A stretch of 64,000 bases of DNA from positions 742,838 through 806,837 of the forward strand of contig JAFLKK010000004.1 in the NCBI GenBank assembly GCA_019163375.1. The letters are read 5' to 3'. Position 1 is the first letter of the stretch. The number at the start of each line of letters is the position of its first letter. The notes beneath the pieces were generated by a model that was given only the letters and a program-made list of their open reading frames with translations, did no database searches and was not told where the DNA came from. A program made the position numbers and the translations under genes. Positions 25,839 through 34,020 of this stretch are shown here, piece after piece. Origin of the DNA: Paludibacter sp. (GTDB taxonomy: Bacteria; Bacteroidota; Bacteroidia; Bacteroidales; Paludibacteraceae).

Positions 25839-26930
25839 ATGAAACAATTCAGAAATACAGCTATTTTGCTTCTATCGGTTTCGGTGGGGGCTTTATTATC
25901 CGCTTGTTCGTCTTCTAAAAAAGAAGAAACTAAAACAGAAGCCACCGTGGAGGTCGTAGTGGGAACTCCGTCATTCAACAATAATACAGGCGTGCAAGCC
26001 AGTGGCCAGATTGAAGCAGGGCAAACGGCTATGATCAGTACCAGGGCCATGGGTTACATTACTTCTGTAAAAGTAAAACCCGGCGATCAGGTAAAACAAG
26101 GACAACTTCTCGCTACCATTTCCAATGATGATTTGATGGCAAAAAGAGCGCAGGTTCAGGCGTCTGTTTCGGAAGCCGAAGCGGCGTCTAAAGTGTCGGC
26201 CAAAGATTTGGAACGCTTCACTCAATTATACAATAAGCAAAGTGCCTCGGCTAAAGAACTGGAGAATGTAAATCTTCAGAATCAGTCGGTACACTTTAAG
26301 CTGGAAGCCGCTCGCCAGATGCGTAACGAGATAAACGCTATGTTGGCCTACACGCGTATCACAGCTCCTTTCTCGGGCGTAATCACGCAGAAATTCATGG
26401 AAGCCGGGAGCATGGCCAATCCCGGTATGCCTATTCTGGCATTGGAGCAGACCAAAAGTTTTCAGGCGGTTATTGCTGTTCCCGAAGCCGATGTGATGAA
26501 GGTGCAAAAGAAAGGGCAGGTGAAAATTACAGTAAAATCGACCGGAGATACTTTTATGGCTCCTATTTCTGAAATAAGCCCCTCTTCACAGTTTTCGGGC
26601 GGACAATATATCGCCAAAATTGCTATCCCCGATAAAAATGCAAAAGCCCTGAAAGCAGGTATGTATGTCAATGCATTTATTGAGGCAGATGGTAAGCAAA
26701 CAGCTGAAGCATTGCTGACTATTCCTGTAGAAAGTGTGGTCAATAAAGAAGATTTAACCGGAGTATACGTGGTGGGTTCCAATCAACAGGCTTTGCTACG
26801 CTGGGTACGGTTGGGCAAAACATTGGGTGACAGGGTAGAAGTGTTGTCCGGACTGTCGCAGAATGAGTCTTTCGTGCTGAATGTACAAGGAAGAATCTAC
26901 AATGGCGCAAAATTGAAAATAACTAAATAA
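25839..26930 (+). CDS. RND efflux membrane fusion (periplasmic adaptor) lipoprotein
   Basis: A 363-residue HlyD/AcrA-type adaptor with lipobox L-S-A-C (Cys23). It shows the lipoyl half-domains split around a coiled-coil hairpin (V-K-P-G-D-Q-V-K-Q-G-Q-L-L-A; then Y-T-R-I-T-A-P-F-S-G-V-I), the beta-barrel segment and the C-terminal membrane-proximal domain. It links the RND pump in the inner membrane to the TolC-type channel. The next gene follows after 24 bases. Confidence 0.92.
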   Translation: MKQFRNTAILLLSVSVGALLSACSSSKKEETKTEATVEVVVGTPSFNNNTGVQASGQIEAGQTAMISTRAMGYITSVKVKPGDQVKQGQLLATISNDDLMAKRAQVQASVSEAEAASKVSAKDLERFTQLYNKQSASAKELENVNLQNQSVHFKLEAARQMRNEINAMLAYTRITAPFSGVITQKFMEAGSMANPGMPILALEQTKSFQAVIAVPEADVMKVQKKGQVKITVKSTGDTFMAPISEISPSSQFSGGQYIAKIAIPDKNAKALKAGMYVNAFIEADGKQTAEALLTIPVESVVNKEDLTGVYVVGSNQQALLRWVRLGKTLGDRVEVLSGLSQNESFVLNVQGRIYNGAKLKITK

Positions 26931-26954
26931 AGAAACGAACTAAATAATAAAGAG

Positions 26955-29900
26955 ATGAAAGATGGATTTGCAGGCAATATAGCAAGCGTTTTTATTCGAT
27001 CGAAACTTTCGGTCTTGTTGATGCTGGCGTTTCTTTTACTGGGAGCTTTTAGTGTTTTTCTTATTCCCCGGGAGGAAGATCCTCAGATAGAAGCGCCTAT
27101 GGCGGATATTATGGTGGCTTTTCCCGGTGCTAACCCACAGGAAGTGGAAAGTAAAGTGGCTATTCCACTTGAGAAAATTGTATCCAATGTGAAGGGAGTA
27201 GAATACGTTTATTCTACTTCAATGAATGGGCAAATGATGCTTTCAGCACAGTTTTATGTGGGTGAGGATATGGAACGCTCGCTGGTGAAACTATACACTG
27301 AGATTATGAAAAATATGGATAAGATGCCCGCGGGTGTATCTATGCCATTGGTTAAGACTCGTGCCATTGACGATGTGCCTGTAATGGCACTGACACTATG
27401 GAGTTCTCGTTATGGAGATTACTCGTTGAGGCAGATGGCCGATGCACTCTCCACCGAACTAAAAAAAGTGCCCGATGTGGCAGCTGTAAATATCATTGGT
27501 GGCCGTGGTAAGGTGGTGAAGGTAACACTCGATAAAGATAAAATGGCAGGTAATAAGTTGGATATGGCTACCGTATCCGCTTATATTGGAGGCAGTAATA
27601 TGCAGTCGTCTGCCGGAAATTTGTTGCAGGGCGATAAAGCGTTTTCCGTTCAGGCGGGAGGTTTTCTGCAAACAGCAGATGACGTAGCGAATCTGGTGGT
27701 GGGTGTCAATAATAATCAACCGGTATATCTGCGTCAGATTGCCAGGGTGGAAGAGGGGCCGGAAACGCCTGCTCAATATGTAAGCTTTGGACATGGAAAA
27801 GAGGGTTTGAGTAAAGGTGAGACTGCGGGAGTTGATTACCCGGCGGTAACGATCTCTATTGCTAAAAAGAAAGGGGTAGATGCTAAGAAGTTATCCATGC
27901 TAATTCTGAAACAGCTAGATGAACAAAAAAAGGAGCTTATTCCTTCGGATGTAAATGTAACCACTACCCGCAATTACGGACAAACGGCTTCGGATAAGGT
28001 TTCCGAATTGTTGCTCCACCTATTTGTGGCTATCATAGCGGTAACTCTCTTTGTGATGCTCGCCATGGGCTGGCGTGGTGGCTTGGTGATCTTCCTTTCG
28101 GTGCCGGTTACTTTTGCGCTGACGCTCTTTGCCTATTATTTTATGGACTACACGCTTAACCGGATTACGCTCTTCGCACTGGTATTTGTCACGGGAATTG
28201 TGGTAGACGACTCCATTATCATTGCTGAAAACATGCACCGGCATTTTAAACTGAAGCGTTTGCCATTTTTGCAGGCTGCCATATATGCCATTAACGAAGT
28301 GGGAAATCCTACTATCCTGGCTACATTTACGGTAATTGCTGCCGTTCTTCCTATGGCATTTGTGTCGGGGATGATGGGGCCTTATATGAGTCCAATGCCT
28401 ATTGGTGCTTCTATTGCTATGATTTTTTCATTGGTGATAGCACTTACGCTTACCCCTTATCTTGGCTACATTTTCCTTCGTTCGAAAGATAAGAAAGAAG
28501 GTGATGCTGAAAAACACGAAGAAAAAGCATTGGAACAAAGTAAAGTATACAAAATGTATAGCCGCATTGTAAGTCCTATGTTGGAATCTCGTCGTATGCG
28601 TTGGTCGTTTATGATTGGAATAACACTTCTGCTCTTTTTCTCAGTTGGTTTGTTCTTTACAAAATCTGTTCCGGTGAAGATGCTACCTTTCGATAATAAA
28701 AATGAGTTTCAGGTGGTGATTGATATGCCCGAAGGAACAACGCTCGAACGGACTGCTGCTGTTGCTAAAGAAATTGGAAGCTACATAGCCAAACAACCCA
28801 ATGTGGTAAATTTCCAAACATATACAGGAACGTCAGCGCCTATCAGTTTTAATGGATTGGCTCGTCATTACGATTTACGCAGAGGTGAGAATGTGGCCGA
28901 TATTCAGGTTAATCTTACCGATAAGGGAGAACGAAAACCACAGAGTCACGACATTGCCAAGGGGCTCAGACCCGGCATTCAGGCCATTGCCCATAAGTAT
29001 GGTGCAAATGTTAAAGTAGTGGAAGTTCCTCCCGGACCGCCCGTTTTGTCTACCTTAGTAGCTGAAGTATACGGACCGGACTACAACAATCAGGTAAAAA
29101 TTGCCAGCCAAGTGAAAGAGTTGTTTCTTCAAACTCCGGGTGTTGTGGATGTGGATTGGATGATTGAAGATGATCAGTCACAATACGCCTTTAATGTGGA
29201 CAAGGAAAAGGCAATGCTTCGCGGAGTTGCTCCGGCTCAAGTGGTGGGAGCACTTCAAACGGCTTTGTCGGGACAAGTGGCAGGCATGGTGCATCAGCCG
29301 GCTTCGTCATCCCCCGTTCCGGTAAAACTACAGCTCGCCGATGCCGATAAAACGAATATCAACGATTTGCAGAGTTTGAAAATTCTCAATCAGCGCGGAG
29401 AAATGGTACCCATTGGCGACTTAGTTCAAATAACCAAAACATTTAAAGATAAAAGCATCAACCGCAAGAATCAAAAACGGGTGGTGTATGTTACCGGTGA
29501 TATGGCAGGCAAACTGGAAAGTCCTGTTTATGCAATGAGTAGTATTTCTGATAAATTAAGCAGCGTGAAACTTCCTGCAGGATATGAACTGAAAGAAGAA
29601 TATAAGAGTCAGCCCGAATCCGAAAAGGAATTTACATTGAAATGGGATGGCGAATGGCAAATTACCTATGAAGTGTTTCGCGACCTGGGTATTGCATTTC
29701 TTATCGCGATCATCATTATTTATATGCTCATTATTGCCTGGTTCCAAAACTTCACTGTTCCACTGGTAATGCTCACGGTGATCCCATTGTCGCTTATTGG
29801 CATTATACTTGGACACTGGATGATGGGTGTGTTTTTTAGCGCCACTTCTATGATTGGCTTTATTGCGCTGGCAGGTGTGATGGTAAGGAATTCTATTTTG

Positions 29901-30158
29901 CTGATTGATTTTATCGATATCCGTCTTAAAGAAGGTGTGTCGCTGAAACAGGCAATTCTTGAGTCGGGTGCAGTACGTAGTATTCCTATTTTACTTACAG
30001 CCGGAACTGTAGTGCTGGGCGCTTTTGTAATCCTTTTCGATCCTCTTTTTCAGGGATTAGCTATCTCGCTGATGGGTGGAACCATTACTGCCACATTGCT
30101 CACGCTGGTGATTGTGCCGTTACTTTATTTTAAAATGATGAGAAATAAATTTAAATAA
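26955..30158 (+). CDS. RND efflux transporter permease
   Basis: A 1067-residue protein of normal RND size with 12 predicted helices in two halves: helix 1 at about 13-33, a large periplasmic loop, helices around 345-540, the second half starting near 560, and helices from about 910 to 1060. Family hallmarks are F-P-G-A-N-P-Q-E-V-E in the porter domain and G-I-V-V-D-D-S-I-I-I-A-E-N in helix 4 with the paired Asp residues used for proton transfer. It exports substrates by proton antiport. The substrate is not evident: the sequence resembles the drug-type (HAE) branch more than the heavy-metal (CzcA) branch. Confidence 0.93.
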   Translation: MKDGFAGNIASVFIRSKLSVLLMLAFLLLGAFSVFLIPREEDPQIEAPMADIMVAFPGANPQEVESKVAIPLEKIVSNVKGVEYVYSTSMNGQMMLSAQFYVGEDMERSLVKLYTEIMKNMDKMPAGVSMPLVKTRAIDDVPVMALTLWSSRYGDYSLRQMADALSTELKKVPDVAAVNIIGGRGKVVKVTLDKDKMAGNKLDMATVSAYIGGSNMQSSAGNLLQGDKAFSVQAGGFLQTADDVANLVVGVNNNQPVYLRQIARVEEGPETPAQYVSFGHGKEGLSKGETAGVDYPAVTISIAKKKGVDAKKLSMLILKQLDEQKKELIPSDVNVTTTRNYGQTASDKVSELLLHLFVAIIAVTLFVMLAMGWRGGLVIFLSVPVTFALTLFAYYFMDYTLNRITLFALVFVTGIVVDDSIIIAENMHRHFKLKRLPFLQAAIYAINEVGNPTILATFTVIAAVLPMAFVSGMMGPYMSPMPIGASIAMIFSLVIALTLTPYLGYIFLRSKDKKEGDAEKHEEKALEQSKVYKMYSRIVSPMLESRRMRWSFMIGITLLLFFSVGLFFTKSVPVKMLPFDNKNEFQVVIDMPEGTTLERTAAVAKEIGSYIAKQPNVVNFQTYTGTSAPISFNGLARHYDLRRGENVADIQVNLTDKGERKPQSHDIAKGLRPGIQAIAHKYGANVKVVEVPPGPPVLSTLVAEVYGPDYNNQVKIASQVKELFLQTPGVVDVDWMIEDDQSQYAFNVDKEKAMLRGVAPAQVVGALQTALSGQVAGMVHQPASSSPVPVKLQLADADKTNINDLQSLKILNQRGEMVPIGDLVQITKTFKDKSINRKNQKRVVYVTGDMAGKLESPVYAMSSISDKLSSVKLPAGYELKEEYKSQPESEKEFTLKWDGEWQITYEVFRDLGIAFLIAIIIIYMLIIAWFQNFTVPLVMLTVIPLSLIGIILGHWMMGVFFSATSMIGFIALAGVMVRNSILLIDFIDIRLKEGVSLKQAILESGAVRSIPILLTAGTVVLGAFVILFDPLFQGLAISLMGGTITATLLTLVIVPLLYFKMMRNKFK

Positions 30159-30166
30159 TAAAACGT

Positions 30167-30490
30167 ATGAAACTATTAATAGTGACCTGTTTGACTGATT
30201 ATGGCGATAAAGTGGTGGAAATGCTGACACAAGTAGGCATTTCGGTTTTCAGCAAAACCGAAACAACTGAGTTTAAAGAAACGCAGCACACAAATTTGAT
30301 TGATAATTGGTATGGAGGAGATAATGATAACTATAATTCCATCTTTTTCTTCTCATTTACCGACCAAAACAAAGCTGAACGTATGCTCGAAGCCATCGAT
30401 CTGAGAAATACCGAAAAAAATAAACTCTTTCCAATCAGAGGGTTTATCATGCCGGTAGAAAGTTACACCGCCCCTGTTGGGGAGATGTAA
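30167..30490 (+). CDS. Small PII-like protein linked to the RND pump
   Basis: A 107-residue protein starting eight bases after the RND gene. The order of strands and helices (M-K-L-L-I-V-T-C-L at the start; a ferredoxin-like alpha/beta fold; G-F-I-M-P-V-E-S-Y at the end) resembles PII-like and DUF3240-type proteins that often accompany RND pumps. Such proteins may sense a ligand, perhaps the exported compound or metal, and control the pump. The call rests on position, size and fold pattern, not on a clear signature. Confidence 0.6.
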   Translation: MKLLIVTCLTDYGDKVVEMLTQVGISVFSKTETTEFKETQHTNLIDNWYGGDNDNYNSIFFFSFTDQNKAERMLEAIDLRNTEKNKLFPIRGFIMPVESYTAPVGEM

Positions 30491-30514
30491 GGCATCTTAT
30501 GGCGTAGAAATTGC

Positions 30515-30558
30515 TTCGGCGACACTGACATGTCTTCGACCATGTCTGTGTCGCCGAA
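30515..30558. repeat. Repeat C, copy 1: 18-base hairpin after the efflux operon
   Basis: Arms 30515-30532 and 30541-30558 pair over 18 bases with one mismatch (TTCGGCGACAC core). A related sequence occurs at 38733-38773. Without a T tract it is not a clear terminator, though it sits where the efflux operon should end. Confidence 0.65.
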
Positions 30559-30747
30559 ACCTGTCAGCGTACTTGCACCTGTCAGTGTTTCTGGATGAGG
30601 AAGGTTCGTCAAAGGCAAGCAAATTGAACGATCGTTTTTGTTAGATAATAAAACTATTTAAGTGCTGTGTTGTTATTAACAATAAAGAGATTGCAATAAT
30701 TAATATGATATATACAAATTCATAATTTGATTAATTCAACAAGTGAT

Positions 30748-31044
30748 ATGAAAGGAAATTTTGATGCAATAATCAATGAAAATCGTCCCGTTATTGTCGA
30801 TTTTCATGCTGTGTGGTGCGGACCGTGTAAAACACAATCGCCGATACTGAAACAAGTAGCTGATGAACTTGGAGAGCGAGTAAGAGTTATAAAGATTGAT
30901 GTCGACCAAAACCAAGCGATTGCCGGTAGGTATCAAATACAAAGTGTGCCCACCTTAATGATTTTTAAGAACGGTGAAATAAAACATAAGCAGGCAGGTG
31001 TGCATAGTAAAGTTCAACTAATGAGTATTCTAAATGGTTTGTAG
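30748..31044 (+). CDS. Thioredoxin
   Basis: A 98-residue cytoplasmic thioredoxin. The active site is W-C-G-P-C (Cys24 and Cys27) and the cis-proline is in V-P-T-L-M-I-F. I use the ATG at 30748; the frame reaches a TTG at 30727 that would add seven residues. It reduces protein disulfides, probably recycled by a thioredoxin reductase such as the fusion protein encoded at 32741. It is followed by a strong terminator, and converges on the minus-strand operon. Confidence 0.92.
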   Translation: MKGNFDAIINENRPVIVDFHAVWCGPCKTQSPILKQVADELGERVRVIKIDVDQNQAIAGRYQIQSVPTLMIFKNGEIKHKQAGVHSKVQLMSILNGL

Positions 31045-31113
31045 CCTTTTGATGATTACAAATGAATATACAATATAAAGAATAATATAAACAGAGTAGA
31101 ACAGCTTTAAAAT

Positions 31114-31160
31114 AAATAAAGAAAGGCTATCAGAATTTTTCTGATAGCCTTTCTTTATTT
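31114..31160. terminator. Very strong intrinsic terminator (20-base stem)
   Basis: AAATAAAGAAAGGCTATCAG at 31114-31133 pairs perfectly with 31141-31160 across a seven-base loop. The T-rich right arm ends thioredoxin transcription. It can also act on the minus strand. Confidence 0.85.
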
Positions 31161-31260
31161 GCAATGAGAGAATTAAAGCCGCCTTATACCGATTGTACAA
31201 ACAATATAGCCCAATTTCGACAAAGTCTCATTGCTCTATTTGTTTGTAGACATCGGCATT

Positions 31261-31303
31261 ACTGTACATATAAAATGACTTTGGGCCATTTTATATGTAC
31301 AGT
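31261..31303. repeat. 43-base palindrome at the end of the rSAM operon
   Basis: Perfect 17-base arms (31261-31277, ACTGTACATATAAAATG, and 31287-31303) around a nine-base loop. It begins six bases beyond the stop codon of the last minus-strand gene. There is no T tract on either side. More distal sequence (31188-31258) also contains imperfect inverted repeats. Confidence 0.7.
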
Positions 31304-31308
31304 TGGTA

Positions 31309-31785
31309 TTATTTCTTCAACAAAAGCCCATCAATTGCTTTCTTGAATTCATTTTTAGGCATAGCACCCTGTGCCATTTGTGGTGTGCCGGTCATTGGAC
31401 AAAAAAGGATAGATGGAATGCTACGGATTCCAAATGCTGCGGCTAAATCTTGTTCTGCTTCAGTATCTATTTTGTAAATATATATCTGCCCGTCATATTC
31501 TTTGGCAAGTTCCTCCAATATTGGAGCTATTGTTTTACAAGGTCCACACCACGAAGCGTAGAAGTCAATTATGCAAGGTTTGTCACCCAGGTATTTCCAT
31601 TCTGTTGGATTGGCTTCGAAATTGGCTACTTTTGATAAAAATTCCGCTTTGGTCAAATGAATAGTTCCCATTTTATTTTCTGTTTTAAGTTGTTTGTTTT
31701 CTTCTGTTTTCGGTTCATTATTTTTTTTAGCACAAGCTGTGAGCGTGCTGGCAAGCAATAGGCTTGCGAAAATTAGTTTTTTCAT
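31309..31785 (-). CDS. Thioredoxin-like lipoprotein
   Basis: A 158-residue protein with lipobox L-T-A-C (Cys18), a linker rich in Lys/Glu/Asn and a thioredoxin domain with Y-A-S-W-C-G-P-C and the cis-proline in S-I-P-S-I-L-F. It should act in the periplasm or at the outer-membrane face as a thiol reductase or oxidase. Last gene of the minus-strand operon, 14 bases after the previous one. Its position next to a membrane-anchored thioredoxin suggests a relay passing electrons outward. Confidence 0.88.
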   Translation of the reverse strand: MKKLIFASLLLASTLTACAKKNNEPKTEENKQLKTENKMGTIHLTKAEFLSKVANFEANPTEWKYLGDKPCIIDFYASWCGPCKTIAPILEELAKEYDGQIYIYKIDTEAEQDLAAAFGIRSIPSILFCPMTGTPQMAQGAMPKNEFKKAIDGLLLKK

Positions 31786-31799
31786 TTTATAATTCTATT

Positions 31800-32222
31800 T
31801 TAGATGGTAACTGAATTGATTTCCTTTAATAAAAAGTCCTTTTGTTTTATCCCCACAAAGCGCTTTACTTCTTTTCCGTTTTTAAAAATGATAAGTGTAG
31901 GAATGCTGCGCACGTTAAACTGCTGTGCCATAGACTGATATTGTTCAATATTAAGTTTGCCCACATACGCGTTTTCTGTTAGTTCATCAGCTACATCATT
32001 CAGTACCGGAGCCATCATTTTGCAGGGTGCGCACCATTCGGCCCAAAAATCGACCAACACTACCTTATTCTTTGTTTGCTGCTGAAAATTTTTGTCTGTC
32101 AACGTCAAAATATTTGTATGGTCTGCTACCTTCGGTAGATTTTTCATCTTGACTCGTGCGTAAGCGCTCAATAACAAAAATCCCAAAACGATGCTACCAA
32201 TGATTATTATAACTGTTTGCAT
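31800..32222 (-). CDS. Membrane-anchored thioredoxin
   Basis: A 140-residue protein with one N-terminal membrane helix (residues 3-22) and a thioredoxin domain with W-A-E-W-C-A-P-C and cis-proline in S-I-P-T-L-I-I-F. C-A-P-C differs from the usual C-G-P-C. Most likely the domain faces the periplasm. It follows the DUF1847 gene by 11 bases. Confidence 0.88.
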   Translation of the reverse strand: MQTVIIIIGSIVLGFLLLSAYARVKMKNLPKVADHTNILTLTDKNFQQQTKNKVVLVDFWAEWCAPCKMMAPVLNDVADELTENAYVGKLNIEQYQSMAQQFNVRSIPTLIIFKNGKEVKRFVGIKQKDFLLKEINSVTI

Positions 32223-32233
32223 TTTAGTGTAAA

Positions 32234-32740
32234 TTAGAGTTTGTTGATTGTGAATTCTTTGTAAGGATTGTGTTTGTGCTCTCGGTCTTTTACAATTAAA
32301 GTTGTTGTAGGAGCTTTCGATTTCATATTAAACATACTATCATGTCCAACACATAGACCAAATGATACATTTAGTTCCGTGTTATTTTCTGCCAAAAACT
32401 CTGCTTGTCCTGCCGGATTACAGGATAGTCCCTTCACTGTTGCATCTCCCAATAGTTCAGCGCCCGGTATTTTGCCAAACTTACAATCTACGGAATACAC
32501 GTCGAACTTGTCCGACAGACGTGCTTTTAATTCCAACGCTTCTTTTTGAAGACTAATACAGTTTGCAATTCCTATTCGCTTTATGCCCGATTCTTCTGCA
32601 AAACGAATCAATTCTTCTACACGGTTTTTCCCGGGGATGCGACCTTTCTCTGCTGCGCGCATCATTTCTATATCCGCTTTTGTATAAAGATCTTTTTGAT
32701 TTTCCATTTGTTTGTCACATTTTAGAATACGGGAGTCCAT
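32234..32740 (-). CDS. DUF1847 family metal-binding protein
   Basis: A 168-residue protein. The motifs R-I-G-I-A-N-C-I-S, the C-K-F-G-K-I-P, the G-L-S-C-N-P-A-G-Q-A-E-F-L and the G-L-C-V-G-H-D-S-M-F are typical of DUF1847, proteins with several conserved cysteines thought to bind metals. They commonly occur in anaerobes; no reaction is established. It starts one base after the stop of the fusion gene on the same strand (operon). An internal ATG at 32710 is a possible later start. Confidence 0.8.
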   Translation of the reverse strand: MDSRILKCDKQMENQKDLYTKADIEMMRAAEKGRIPGKNRVEELIRFAEESGIKRIGIANCISLQKEALELKARLSDKFDVYSVDCKFGKIPGAELLGDATVKGLSCNPAGQAEFLAENNTELNVSFGLCVGHDSMFNMKSKAPTTTLIVKDREHKHNPYKEFTINKL

Positions 32741-34009
32741 TTATAATTCCTTCGAAATCGTTATGGCCGCAATGGTTCCATCGGCCACCGCAGTTGTAAT
32801 TTGGCGGTATTTTTTACTGATAATATCACCAATGGCAAATACATCCGGGATGCTGGTTTTCATATCTTCATCGACCACAATGTATCCCCAATCGTTCATT
32901 TCGGGCAGATGATTCCCCAGCACTGCCACATTTGATTTGAAACCAATAAATACAAAAACTCCATCTGATTCAAGTTCTTTTATTTCCTTTGTTTTCAGAT
33001 TTTCGATGGTTGTAATCATTGTATTGCCGCGTTTCTCAAAACCTCGTGGCTCATGCTCGTACAACACGGTAATTTTATCATTAGCTTGAAGTTGTTCAAT
33101 AGCTGCCTGGTTGGCCGTCAGTTTAGCAAACTGGTGTATTATGGTTACTTTACGGGCAAATTTGGTGATAAATAAGGCTTCTTCCACCGCTGAATTTCCT
33201 CCGCCGATAACGGTTACTTCTTTATCCACAAAGTATTTGGCATCACAGGTAGCGCAATAGGAAATTCCTTTGCCTTTGTATTCACGTTCACCCGGTGCAT
33301 TCATAGTGTTCGGAGTTGTACCGGTAGCGATGATAATTTTTTTAGCACGAATTGTTTCCAACTGATCGATCACAATTTCTTTTTTCAATAAGTCTACCGA
33401 CGTAATATCCACGGCCACTTTAAAGTCAATGCCCGTGTGCTTAGCTTGTTCGCTCATGTAATGTGCCAGCATATAACCCGGTTGCGGTTCGGTAAACCCC
33501 GGATAGTTGGAAACCTGGTGCGTAATACCCATATACCCTCCCGGAAGTGCAGGATCTATTAAAACGGTTTTGAGTTTTGCTTGGCCCAGATAAATTCCGG
33601 CTGTCAGACCGGCAGGGCCACCACCTAAAATCGCAACGTCATATTCCGAAATGATTGGTTTCTGATTCGCTTTAATCGCTGCAACTTCTTCGGTTGTCAG
33701 CATTTGATCCAATCGTTCTACAATTTCCGATTTTTTGATACCACCGCTGATAGTGTCCAGAATCTGTTTTCCATTTTCGAAAAATAATAGAGTGGGCGAG
33801 GAGCTCACTCCTAATTCAGTTGCCAGTTCACGATTCCCCTGACGAAATATTTTTAGAAATTTGATTTTATGGCCATACAATTCTGCCATAGCATCAAATT
33901 TTGGTGCTAATGCCTCGCAAGGTGGACATTCGGTAGAATAAAAATCAAGAATTACTTTTCCGCCATTCAAAACTTCCTGCTGAAAATATGTTGCATTAAT
34001 TTCTTTCAT
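32741..34009 (-). CDS. Thioredoxin-domain / thioredoxin reductase fusion protein
   Basis: A 422-residue protein. Residues 1-105 are a thioredoxin-like domain with C28-P-P-C31 and S-S-P-T-L-L-F-F. Residues 120-422 are a low-molecular-weight thioredoxin reductase: FAD-binding G-G-G-P-A-G-L-T-A-G, the NADPH-binding G-G-G-N-S-A-V-E-E-A, the redox-active S-Y-C-A-T-C-D, and the C-terminal FAD motif F-A-I-G-D-I-I-S. It should use NAD(P)H to reduce its own or other thioredoxins in the cytoplasm. An N-terminal thioredoxin is unusual; the known mycobacterial fusion has it at the C-terminus, and AhpF has a double N-terminal domain. It may feed reducing power to other proteins of this operon. Confidence 0.9.
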   Translation of the reverse strand: MKEINATYFQQEVLNGGKVILDFYSTECPPCEALAPKFDAMAELYGHKIKFLKIFRQGNRELATELGVSSSPTLLFFENGKQILDTISGGIKKSEIVERLDQMLTTEEVAAIKANQKPIISEYDVAILGGGPAGLTAGIYLGQAKLKTVLIDPALPGGYMGITHQVSNYPGFTEPQPGYMLAHYMSEQAKHTGIDFKVAVDITSVDLLKKEIVIDQLETIRAKKIIIATGTTPNTMNAPGEREYKGKGISYCATCDAKYFVDKEVTVIGGGNSAVEEALFITKFARKVTIIHQFAKLTANQAAIEQLQANDKITVLYEHEPRGFEKRGNTMITTIENLKTKEIKELESDGVFVFIGFKSNVAVLGNHLPEMNDWGYIVVDEDMKTSIPDVFAIGDIISKKYRQITTAVADGTIAAITISKEL

Positions 34010-34020
34010 AAGTCAATTTC

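Noticed and set aside
30727..30747. TTG start for the thioredoxin
   Set aside because: The thioredoxin domain is complete from ATG 30748, and seven extra residues add nothing.
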